A DNA stretch of 64,000 nt, taken from assembly GCA_949130485.1 (NCBI GenBank), contig OX422186.1:7378792-7442791 (forward strand). The letters are read 5' to 3'. Within the stretch, counting starts at the first letter, position 1, and the number at the start of each line of letters is the position of its first letter. This DNA is from Agelas oroides. Its lineage: Eukaryota; Porifera; Demospongiae; Agelasida; Agelasidae. Positions 1 to 11,700 of the stretch are shown one piece after another. Position numbers and translations under genes: made by a program. The notes below the pieces were generated by a model. That model saw nothing but the letters and a program-made list of their open reading frames with translations. It did no database searches and had not been told where the DNA came from.

Positions 1-1784
1 GCAAGGAACATACAATCCAGAAGCTATGGGAATGGAGAGTTTAAAATTGGAAACCTTTTGTCGGTGCAAAAGGCGCACAAAGCTGTACGGGCCGTCCAAT
101 GTCGCCTCCCACAGCAGCGACATATAGTGCCGTCAATGGAATTTCGCGTACATTCGCGAGTATGCCTAGCCCGGTGCAAAGGTTGCACTAATGCAAGGTG
201 CTTATAATCTTGAAGCTATGGTGATGGAGAGTTTAAAAATGGAAACCTTTTTTCAGTGCAAAAGGTGCACAAAGCTTTACGTGCCGTCCAATATCGCCTT
301 CCACTGCAGCGCCATATAGTGCCGTCAATGGAAATTCGAGTACACTCGCAAGTATGCCTAGCGCGGTACAAACGTTGCACTAATGCAAGGAGCATACAAT
401 CCAGAAGCTATGGGAATGGAGAGTTTAAAAATGGAAACCTTTTTTCGGTGCAAGAGGCTCACAAAGCAGTACGGGCCGTCCAATATCGCCTTCCCCAGCA
501 GCGCCATATAGTACCGTCAATGGAAATTCGCGTACATTCGCGAGTATGCCTAGCCCGGTACAAACGTTGCACTAATGCAAGGTGCATATAATCCAGAAGC
601 TATGGGAATGGAGAGTTTATAAATGGAAACCTTTTGTCGGTGCAAAAGGCGCACAAAGTTGTACGGGCCGTCAAATGTCGCCTTCCCCAGCAGCGCCACA
701 TAGTGCCGTCAATGGAAATTCGCGTTCATTCGCGAGGATGCCTAGCCCGGTACAAACGTTGCACTAATGCCAGGTGTATATAATCCAGAAGCTATGGGGA
801 AGGAGAGTTTAAAATTGGAAACCTTTTTTCGGTGCAAAAGGCTCACAAAGCAGTACGGGCCGTCCAATATCGCCTTCCCCAGCAGCGCCATTTAGTGCCT
901 CAATGGAAATTCGCGTACATTCGCGAGTATGCCTAGCCCAGAACAAAGGTTGCACTAATGCAATGAGCATATAATCCAGAAGCTATGGGAATGGAGAGTT
1001 TAAAAATTGAAACCTTTTGTCGGTGCAAAAGGCGCACAAAGCTGCACAGACCTTCCAATGTCGCCGTCCACTGCAGCGCCCTATAATGCCGTCAATGGAA
1101 ATTCGCGTACATTCGCGAGTATTCCTAGCCCAGTACAAACGTTGCACTAATGCAAGGTGCACATAATCCAGAAGCTATGGGAATGGAGAGTTTAAAAATG
1201 GAAATCTTTTGTCAGTGCAAAACGCGCACAAAGCTGTACGGGCCTTCCAATATCGCCTTCCACTGCAGCGCCCTATAGTGCCGTCTAAGGAAATTCACGT
1301 ACATTCGCGAGAATTCCAAGCCCGGTACAAACGTTGCACTAATGCAAGGTGCATATAATCCAGAAGGTATGGGGATGGAGAGTTTAAAAATGGAAACCTT
1401 TTTTCGTTGCAAGAGGCGCACAAAGCTGCACGGGCCTTCCAATGTCTCCGTCCACTGCAGCGCCCTATAATGCCGTCAATGGAAATTCGCGTACATTCGC
1501 GAGTATGCCTAGCCCGGTACAAACGTTGCACTAATGCAAGGTGAATATAATCCAGAAGCTATGGGAATGGAGAGTTTAAAAATGGAAACCCTTTTTCGTT
1601 GCAAGAGGCGCACAAAGCTGCACGGGCCTTCCAATATCGCCTTCCACTGCAGCGCCCTATAGTGCCGTCTAAGGAAATTCGCGTACATTCGCGAGAATTC
1701 CTAGCCCGGTACAAAGGTTGCACTAATGCAAGGTGCATATAATCCAGAAGGTATGGGGATGGAGAGTTTAAAAATGGAAACCTT
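1..1784. repeat. Satellite array, subfamily A (~191-bp monomer)
   Basis: About nine head-to-tail copies of a ~191-bp unit. The landmark AATCCAGAAGCTATGGGAA recurs near 15, 208, 400, 590, 783, 975, 1167, 1358, 1549 and 1741. Units differ by scattered substitutions. Short ORFs cross the units in several frames but share no conserved frame, so the array is read as non-coding. It is cut by the window's left edge. Confidence 0.95.
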
Positions 1785-3603
1785 TAATGCAAACTACATA
1801 TGAGTAATAAGCTGTGGGAATGAGGAGGCCAAAAACGCAAACCTTCCGTTTGTACAATCAACGCACAAAGCGGTACTAGCCTGCAAATTGTTCCGCCTCC
1901 ACCATCGCCGTATAATGCCGGCAATGGAAATTCGCGCAAATTTTCGGCGAAACCTACTCCAGAACAATAGCTGCACTAATGCAAACTACATATAAGGAAA
2001 TAGCTGTGGGAATGGGGAGGCCTAAAAAAGCAAACCCTCTGTTTGTGCAATCAAAGCACAAAGTGGTACGAGCTTGCAAATTGTTCCGCCTCTACCATCG
2101 TCGTATAATGCCGGCAATTGAAATTCGCGCAAATTCCCGGCAACCCTACCACAGAACAATCGTAGCACTAATGCAACCTACATATGAGTAAGAAGCTGTG
2201 GGAATGGGGAGGCCAAAAAAGCAAACCCTCTGTTTGTGCAATCGACGCACAAAGCGGTACGATCTTGCAAATTGTTCCGCCTCCACCATCGCCGTATAAT
2301 GCCGGCAATGGAAATTCGCACGTAAATTCCCGGAAAACTCTACCACAGAACAATCGTTGCACTAATGCAAACTACATATGAGTAATAAGCTGTGGGAATG
2401 AGTAGGCCAAAAACGCAAACCTTCCGTTTGTGCAATCAAAGCACAAAGCGGTACGAGCTTGCAAATTGTTCCGCCTCTACCATCGCCGTATAAATGCCGG
2501 CAATTGAAATTCGCGCAAATTCCCGGCAAACCCTACCACAGAACAATCGTTGCACTAATGAAAACTACATATGAGTAAGGGATTGAGGAGTCCAAAAACC
2601 CAAACCTTCCGTTTGTCCAATCAACGCACATAGCGGTACTAGCCTGCAAATTGTTCCGCCTCCACCATCGCCGTACAATGCCGGCAATGGAAATTCGCGC
2701 AAATTCCCGGCAAAACCTACCACAGAACAATCGTTGCACTAATGCAACCTCAATATGAGCAAGAAGCTGTGGGAATGGGGAGGCCAAAAAAGCAAACCAT
2801 TTGTTTATGCAATAAACGCACAAAGCTGTACGAGCTTGCAAATTGTTCCCCCTCCGCCATCGCCGTATAATGCCGGCAATGGAAATTCGCAAAAATTCCC
2901 GGAAAAGCCTACCACAGAACAATCGTTGCACTAATGCAAACTACATAAGAGCAAGAAGCTGTGGGAATGTGGAGGCCAAAAAAGCAAACACTCTGTTTGT
3001 GCAATCAACGCACAAAGCGGTACGAGCTTGCAAATTGTTCCGCCTCCGCCATCGTCGTATAATGCCTGCAATGGAAATTCGCGCAAATTCCCTGAAAACC
3101 CTACCACAGAACATTCGTTGCACTAATGCAAACTACTGAGTAAGAAGCTGTGGGATTGAGGAGGCCAAAAACGCAAATCTTCCGTTTGTGCAATCAACGC
3201 ACAAAGCGGTACTAGCCTGCAAATTGTTCCGCCTCCACCATCGCCGTATAATGCCGGCAATGGAAATTCCCGGAAAACCCTACCACAGAACAATCGTTGT
3301 ACTAATGCAAACGACATATGAGCAAGAAGCTGTGGGAGTGGGTAGGCCAAAAAAGCAAACCCTCCGTTTGTGCAATCAACACACAAAGCTGTACGAGCTT
3401 GCAACTTATTCCGCCTCCTCCTTCTCCGTATGATGCCGGCAATGGAAATTCACGCAAATTTCCAGCACACCCTACCCCAGAACAATAGATGAACTAATGC
3501 AAAGTACATATGTGCAAGAAGCTATGGGAATGGGGAGGCCGAAAACGCAAACCCTCTCCGATTGTGCAATCAACGCACAAAACTGTACGAGCTTGCAAAT
3601 TGT
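1785..3603. repeat. Satellite array, subfamily B (~185-194-bp monomer)
   Basis: About nine to ten further head-to-tail units. The landmark ATGCAAACTACATATGAG recurs near 1788, 1978, 2172, 2366, 2557, 2751, 2935, 3126, 3307 and 3497. The units are clearly diverged relatives of subfamily A: both share the GCACAAAGC block, the GCAATGGAAATTCGCG block and TTGCACTAATGCAA. The switch from A to B at about 1784 is abrupt and falls inside a unit. Confidence 0.93.
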
Positions 3604-4024
3604 TCGGCCTCCCCATTCCCACAGCTTCTTGCTCATATGTAGTTTGCATTAGTGCAACTATTGTTCTAGGGTAGGGTGTGCCGGAAATATGCGCGAATTT
3701 CCATTGCCGGCATTATACGGCGAAGGAGGAGGCGGAACAATTTGCAAGCTCGTACCGCTTTGTGCGTTGATTGCACAAACGGAGGGTTTGCGTTTTCGGC
3801 CTCCCCATTCCCACAGTTTCTTGCTCATATGTAGTTTTCATTAGTGCAACTATTGTTCTGGGGTAGGGTGTGCCGGAAATTTGCGCGGATTTCCATTGCC
3901 GGCATTATACGGCGATGTTTGAGGCGGAACAATTTGCAAGCTCGTACCGCTTTGTGAGTTGATTGCACAAACGGAGGGTTTGCGTTTTTGGCCTCCCCAT
4001 TCCCACAGCTTCTTGCTCATATGT
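3604..4024. repeat. Inverted segment of the subfamily B satellite
   Basis: From about 3604 the same monomer is read in reverse complement: CCTCCCCATTCCCACAGC, then TTGCATTAGTGCAAC, then ATTTCCATTGCCGGCAT. Roughly 2.2 inverted units follow, ending at the CTCATATGTAG block at 4014-4024 where unique DNA begins. The array therefore contains a head-to-head junction. Confidence 0.92.
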
Positions 4025-5700
4025 AGACAAAAATTGGGGTTTTAGGTGCTCTGAGATTGTTTGTGATACTTGTACGCTTGAAATCAGCCTTGTTTCCAAG
4101 CTCCCACCCAGCTTTCTGTCAGCACTGCAAGTGACGGAAAGTTAATTAAGGAAGGCCTGGAAATGAGGCTTTTCTCAACTTGTGTATGCACTCCCCTCCC
4201 TTCACCAACAAAACGACTACACAAATGCACACAAGTTCTAATACCACTATCAGATCACCAAGCAATAGACTAGGGGAACCTTCTCCCCTGCCCCTGAGCC
4301 CTGGAGGATTACTAGGAAAAGGCTTTTGTTAAAGACTACCTAAATAATTTGGCAAAATACAGAACCCTCTCCTCTCAAAACATGAGGGGACAGACTGCAC
4401 ACAACAGACCTTCCTCTAGCAACCCTCTTGGAGAAAAAGGAGACATGCTATAATTATTTGAAGACAAGCATCCTGCATGGTTGTATGTTCCAACTCTGGA
4501 TGGGGCTTAACAGATACTTCCATCACTTCTTCACTTGATGGAATTGTCTGAGTCATGTACTCTGTCTGTTGAGAAAAGGTTGTTGTAGTGATTGTAGCTA
4601 TGATTAGAAATCAGAAGTCTGGCTGAAGTCTTCGTTGAATCTTGCATCCTCGTGCAAATTGATTCAGTGATCAGTCCCTCATGGTGCATGGATCATATAC
4701 TTATAGGTTTGCCTTAGCCTTGTACCCAGGCTCTCTCAACACAGCAAGGCTATGTTCACATTTTTGAAACAGTCTCAGACTTCACAATGCCAAACCATCC
4801 CCTACCATTTCTCTCGGAGCATCTCTCCACTCATTTTACATTTTAGTTGATGTAATTTGTAAATCAAGACTTGTTGTGTATGCTACAGTGATATGATGGT
4901 TGTCACGAGACCAGCATTTATTATTTTTTTGCTGTTGCATACAGGTGGTTGCTTTATACAGGTCATTTTGCACAAGATCTCGCAATATCTCATGGTATCT
5001 ATATTGACCTAAGAATTAGCATTTTCTGCATAAGTACTATACCTGGAGTTGAATGTGCACTTATCAGAATTCTTGTGAATCTGTGCACCGAAACATGAAT
5101 CCCATCTCTTTGTAAAACGCAGACCTAGATGTCACACCTACTACATGGGATACCAATACCATGCAGGCTTTATCAGCTGAGGAGATGCAAACTGCTACCT
5201 CATCAAGAAAAGCCCTCAGGTGACTAGTCTAATCTACATTATCATGTGAGTAGCAACATACATCTCATGAGTACCACTTTCCAAGGAACACCATGTATAG
5301 GTAATTCACAAGTATGGGTATTGTGTCTGAAAAATATCACAGGCTGAGCTACATGTTTGTACTCCTGAGGAAGGCTTCAAATAACCTCCGCCATGCATTG
5401 CTATTCATGATCATTTTTTCAGCATGTGCTGAAGTTGTTTTTTTTTATTTATTTATTTATTTTTTTTTTGGAGTTTCATGCCAACCTGGCTTTATTCTCA
5501 CTTGCCTTCCCTGATTTCAATCTTCAGTTTGCATTCATAATAATTCCACTTCAGTGAACACCAACCAAGAATAAACAGGGAAGGCCGGGTAATGGGGATA
5601 GGGTCTAATAGCCTGCAATGATTCTGTGGTTTTGATATAAATTATTATAGCTATATACAGTTCATACACATGCACTATCTCCTTAACTATACAGCAGTTA
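4025..5700. other. Intergenic spacer, no gene seen
   Basis: Nothing coding is supported between the satellite and the PAP-1 stop codon. The region holds a single end of the AGCCT(C/T)GTTCCCAGG repeat family (about 4716-4735) and a T-rich (ATTT)n stretch at 5441-5478. Confidence 0.6.
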
Positions 5701-8700
5701 TCACTTCTTCAGCACCAAGGTATCATGCACCTGCCCGTCCTCATCTTGCACAAACTCAAACACAAGGGCAGTAGCATTCACAGTGAACCGTGAATACCCC
5801 CAATGCTATGGGAGAAAGAGAGAGACATCACAAACAAAACATTAAAACAAGGTCTCCTCAAATTATTCGGTTTTCTGTAATCTCATTGGTCAGGCATACA
5901 AGAGTCACATAGAGACCATGCTCTGTGGGTACAAAATATAATTGACCATAACTTGTTATTAGTGATACTACCCACAAGTTTTGTAGTAATAAAGAAAGTG
6001 TACAACTTTGTTGACATGTTCTAAATTAGCCTCGTTCCCAGTGCACGAGAGCCTAGTTCTAAGTAAGTTGGACACTTCATCCAATGTGTTCTTAGAAACT
6101 CGTGTGGCCCTTAGTAGTGTCCTTGCTACACTCAAGTTACCCAGCCTCAGGCCCTCAAATCGGAGGTAGATCCCTTGGACTTAGTGCCTATAATAGGTTG
6201 ACCAAATCATTAACTTGCTTGCTAACCATACCTCACCTCTACATCAAGTTTTTCAATCCAAACTGGCTTGACTGGTCTGTGATATGACATACAATGAACA
6301 AGTCAGTCAGTGTCCGATAAAGGACAACACATAATACACAATTGATGGAACACATCTCCAGGTATGAATTTCATATAGTGTCATCAGGTAGTCGCATGCC
6401 CAGACTCAGCCCTCTCACAAGGTGTCTGGTAACACAAGTCTGAATCCCTAGGCTAGTGGAAGTGCTGAAACCTCAGTGTAAGAATTACAAATTGCAGTGT
6501 TGACTAATGGATCATATTAACATCACATCAACCAGTATGATTGAAGTACGTGTTCTCACTCCTGATAATCACTTGGGGAGGGATGGAATTCGAGAGCAAT
6601 CTACAAGGGTCTGGAAGACCATGGATGGATTTCACGTACAACAGCAGAGCCATTACCATGCACTTTGTCGCTGTATGTGAAATGCCAATAATTCGGCTAT
6701 CTTATTATTCTGCATTGAAAAATTTCGGCCTTGGAATGTTATCGGCATTGTAGGCCACCCAAAATATTTTTAATGACCAAAATTTCCCGATCTACAGTAG
6801 GTCGCTTTATGACATAATTAGTAAGCATGAAGCATAATGCACCAGTGGTTGTGTATTCAAATGTTAAGTAAGCAGCAAAAAACGTTTGAGCTTCCCCACA
6901 TCCAGATTTTGATCTGCAGTATACAAAAATGGAGAGAAGTTTCTTACTACATGATCTGTGGCACAGATGATGTCACAGGTTCTAAGACATATTCTCATTT
7001 ATATCTTCAGCTACAGAGAAACTTGGGATTGACAAATTCCAGCCAAAAGACAAGTCTTACCACTAAATAAATCTAGCTTTGAATGATACAGCATTACACT
7101 ACCAAAAGTGGCTTCTATGTTAGCTAAATTTTACTGCAGATATTTAACACACATCATTTGGAAACCCTTTGGAGCTATATCTTCTAGCTCAGATATGTTA
7201 GTACAGTTGATGTTGTCCTCCGTCAGTGCTCCTCTTGTCTTCGTGGCTGGCGCAGAACACAAGTCTTCTCCTTAGCAGGCTTTGCATAGAAGGCATGACG
7301 ACATGTGATATCTATGTCACAGATCACATAGTAAGAAACCCCAGGCCTTCTCCCTCCATTTCAGAGTACCATAGATCGGAAAACTTTTGCTGTTGAATAA
7401 ACTACCCTGCTATTATGTAAAATTAAATGTCATCGCATTTCCATGCTCGCTCTGACGCTCTAGCTCCTCTGTAATGGCTACATCCCATAGATATGGTACC
7501 TCTTCTTTCCTGAAGGTTTCCATTTTTTGACAGCTCAGCTTGCACATAATTCTCATGCCCAGATCTGGGTACAAGCTATAAATTTTAACGTTTTGTTGTC
7601 ACGTCTAATTTTTGTTGCCAACGAAAATTAATCATACAAAGGTATTTATAAAAATCAATGAAAATCTAAAAGACCGGTGATTTGTGCATATGTGAAACTC
7701 TAAGCTATATGCCCAGTAGCAAGGAAACCGCATTTGTGGGCGTGGCTATCAATTACCACTAATATCAATTATGCTTATATTTGAGAATATATATCGTCGA
7801 ACGGTGGAACAGAGCATGGTGTTTGCTTACTACCAAACTTACTATACAAATTCAACTGAAGGTACTATATATGGAAGTATCTGGAAGAACCAGCAGTCTC
7901 CCACAGTATTCCTTGATTATGCCAAAAATCTTCAACAGTGGATAGCGGTGAGGCACTACGCATGCTACAGAAGCACCACCAATGACAAGCTTACCTTCTT
8001 CCAGAAGGTTTTTGTATTCACTCAAGGTAAGCAATCCCTCAAGCCATGTCCGATTGTAGTTTTTCTGTTCCACCTTGACACAAACAGTTCTCACGCTCAC
8101 AGTTGGTAAAAGAGACTACAAAGGACACTTGCAGTTTGAGCGCTCAACCGCTGAACGACATATAAAGACCATGCCTCTGTGCCCTATGTAATGCTTACAG
8201 GCTGCCAAACTCATTCACCAGGATATGACAATGATATAGTTGCAAGTCACAATGTAGAAAGCCACAATACCCTGCTTGCATTTTATGGTTACGCCCACTT
8301 CTGTTAGTCATGTGAGCTTCACATTGTGGTTACTTGAAAATTGAATCCCATGTCTTAATCGCTCTGAGAAGTGATCAAAAACTGGATGTCATTTACAGAT
8401 AACTTTCAAGAGCCTTGGAGTTGATTTATACCCACATTCCCAGGGTGCTTACTGAACATTTGTAGAGTGGCTCTGCCCCCCCATTCCAATGACGATGTGT
8501 GTAGTGGCTCCCTCAGTACAGTTCTCCTGGTAGACAGGGCAGGTTGTCTGGTAGGAATGGTGGTGACCCCAGAGAGCAAGGTCCACTTTGTATTTCTGCA
8601 TGAATCAGTACTTTGTCAGTAATATCCTAGCTAGGTAACAATGATAAATAAGAGCTGAATCTGAGCAGCTATATGCTTCAAACCTGATAAAGATCTAGTT

Positions 8701-11700
8701 ACACTTAGTCCCAGCAGCATACTGCTTGTTCACAGGAGGGGGGAGGGTAGGACAAAGCTCAAAGTGCATGTTTTAGCTTTAGTGCCACAAACCACTCTCG
8801 AAAACTGCACATAAAGCACTCAATAAGGGCTGTAGCACACGGAATCACTGAGAATTTAATCATCTGTTGCTGAGTGCACGTGAGCTTGTCCTATCCCCCC
8901 AGGCTTGTTCATGCTCAACCTCTATAGTCACTTCCTGGCCTTGGGTTTTACTATATATGGAAGTGTACACCTTGTGATATGAGCTACTGCCATTCTGTCC
9001 TAGTACCAGTATATAGCTATTGGCACACTGTTCAGCCTTTTTAACAGACTGACCAAAATTAGGGTGGCAGTCTGTAGACTAGACCAAACAAATTCCCAAA
9101 TCTAAGACATAAGGCTAATGCAGAGTACATACTCCCACAGTCAAACCTAGCCCCATTCCCAGACTCCATTCCCAGGTCCCACTCAGCATTCCGTCACTTA
9201 CGTACAGTACAGAAAAACAGGATTGACATTTGCTCTGGGACCATGTATGCAGGCTAGAAACAAAGCTGCAGGGCTTCCACACAACTCCACAGGTGAGTGA
9301 GTGTCATTGGAAAGGATAAAAATGATTTTTAGTGTCAGTCCACCAGTACAGTCCACCAGTCCAGTCCACCAGTCCAGTCCACTCCAGTGATTGCAGACGG
9401 CCCTTCCAAATTTAAATGACTACAGAGAACTTCACAAGTCCTTTAACACAGCTGCTATAATGCTATTCATGCAGCAGTTGACTAGTATAGCCATAAAAAT
9501 ATGGAAGGAGACTTACTTGGGAATGAAGCTACACGCATTGGACCAAATGAATCAAGGCAGCTAACTCTTTACCCACCATAGGCCAGATTCTTAGAAGGCT
9601 ACGGATACCTTCTTTGGTCCGCATTTCCACTTCTGCTTAGAGCTAGCACTGGAAACATGAACCAAAGCTTTTCGGAGAGCCTTGACCATTGAAACCTCGC
9701 TAATGACTGGGTATCATAAAGGTCATGAACCCCCAGAGAATGCCTCTGAGCACCAAATGCTCCTCCTGACAGAAAACTGCCTACAGTACCAGAAATAGTG
9801 CCCCACAAGGGTTAAGGAGTGGTTTCAACTGTGCTAACAAGGTGAGAAATATGGTCATGCTAGTGCCAACCAAGGCCTTTCTATAGCTAACCAAGACAGC
9901 CACCATGTGCATGGCATGTCGTGACTGTGACCACCCACCTCCCCCAATCCCAAACGGATTGCACCAACTGATAACATGCTGTCAAAGTCAGACAATGCTA
10001 AATGGTGTAATAGGAGGTTAAAGGGTGACTGTCTTTTAATTCCTCTCCACCCTCTCACCATCAGCAATGGCTCCACTGACTCTCTTAGTAGTTTTGCTAC
10101 TGGGAGGTCACCAGCTGGTGGGTCATTGTTGCTGCTGTCAACGTACATTGGCCTGGATAGGAGAGTTCATACATATAGACAATAGAAATCAGTACAGCAC
10201 CCATCTTCGGGTGTGAAGAGGGCAGTACCAAGCATATGTACTAAACAATAAGTAGGCACGCAGTGAATAGGTGGGCATAATATCCGTAATTAGACTCTCT
10301 GGGAACTGAACAAAATTCGGAAATTATTCTCAAAAGTAGTCCGATGGCAACTGCCCTGTGGCTGTGAAAAATGGCAGTGGATACAAGCAGTAGTTACAGT
10401 ACCAGTGCTAGTATTTGACAGACGCGACTAGTCTTGATTCTAGTAGCGATGAAGACAAAGATGATCTAGGATTAAATAAAATGAAGACGATAGTATCACT
10501 GCTGGACCGAACAGCTCAAAAGATAACGTCATGGTCTGTCCTTTCAGAACAAAATAATCGGAGACATTATGTGGTTCCTCATAAAGCAGCGTGGAATAGA
10601 ATAATTAGAGCACATTAGCCTCATCGCTAACAACAAGCAAACTATGTACCGCATTCTATCTATAATAGCGGACAGCAATTAAAAATTGGAGTGTCCGGAA
10701 ATTTTTAGAGAGTTATTAATTTGTGAATGGAAGTGTCCAGTGTGAATTAGAGAGGTCTTTAGTGCCAGTTTCGTCGTCCTTTTTGTGAGTTATCGGCCAC
10801 ACTTTTGTTACGAGTTTATATTACTGCCGCTATCTGTGTGCGTGGGCTACCGTCAGTACCCATGAACAGACCTGCTGAGCATCACCATCGGACTCAAGGG
10901 GCGAAGTGTAGGATCATTGTCGATCGCTTCGATCATAAAAATGACTTATTGGCCATGATTTCTTCACATCGCCTACAAGAAGAAATATAAATCACTAACT
11001 ACGAAGGTGCTACCGTCCATGAGCTTTTTAAATATCAAGACAGTTTTGGAGCTGCGCGTTGCTATCAACGAGAAAAGCCAAAGACGGTACCCGGTACACA
11101 CAACATGCAGCGTGTAAGCGTTCTCTGTATTGTAACATACCTAGGCTCAAATAACTTTGCAGAGCCTTTCTCTATTCCTTGATTCACTCTGTGGAGCTTC
11201 GTTTGACTAGGCAACACTCTGACAAAAAATTTCGACCTCACATGTCTGCTTGAATTACAATGGGGAAATCCCTTAATTTTTCTGCTGTCCAGTTTAATTA
11301 GAGCAACGAAAATTCATATTTGAGGTGTCTGGACAATTGGAGTGTCCGTTATTTTAGAGAGAATACGGTAGCAGTGTTTGGGCAAATTATGCTAGTATTA
11401 TGGGCATCTATTTTAGAGTGCTTACTTAGAGCATGTGACCTTCATCTCAAGCATATTACAAAAGTTGGTCATGAAGTAGGACCAGAAGTTATGCATATTT
11501 ACTCTCACCACTGATAACCAATGGCTGGATCAAATGCTATGAGATTGATCTCTTGTGTATATAATGCGTAGATCTGTCATAATAACTGAGTTTGACAGCT
11601 CCATAGGCACATTTCACATTATTGGGATTGCATATACCTAGCCAGATAACATACCTATTAGGTATACATTCTATAGCAGGTACAATGGGTAGTCGTTTAC

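Noticed and set aside
1..4024. CRISPR-like regular repeats
   Set aside because: The repeats are ~190 bp, contiguous and diverged, with no spacers; this is a eukaryotic satellite.
7771..8109. Overlapping ORFs on both strands in PAP-1 intron 12
   Set aside because: No domain, no splice partner and no counterpart in PAP-2; treated as chance frames.
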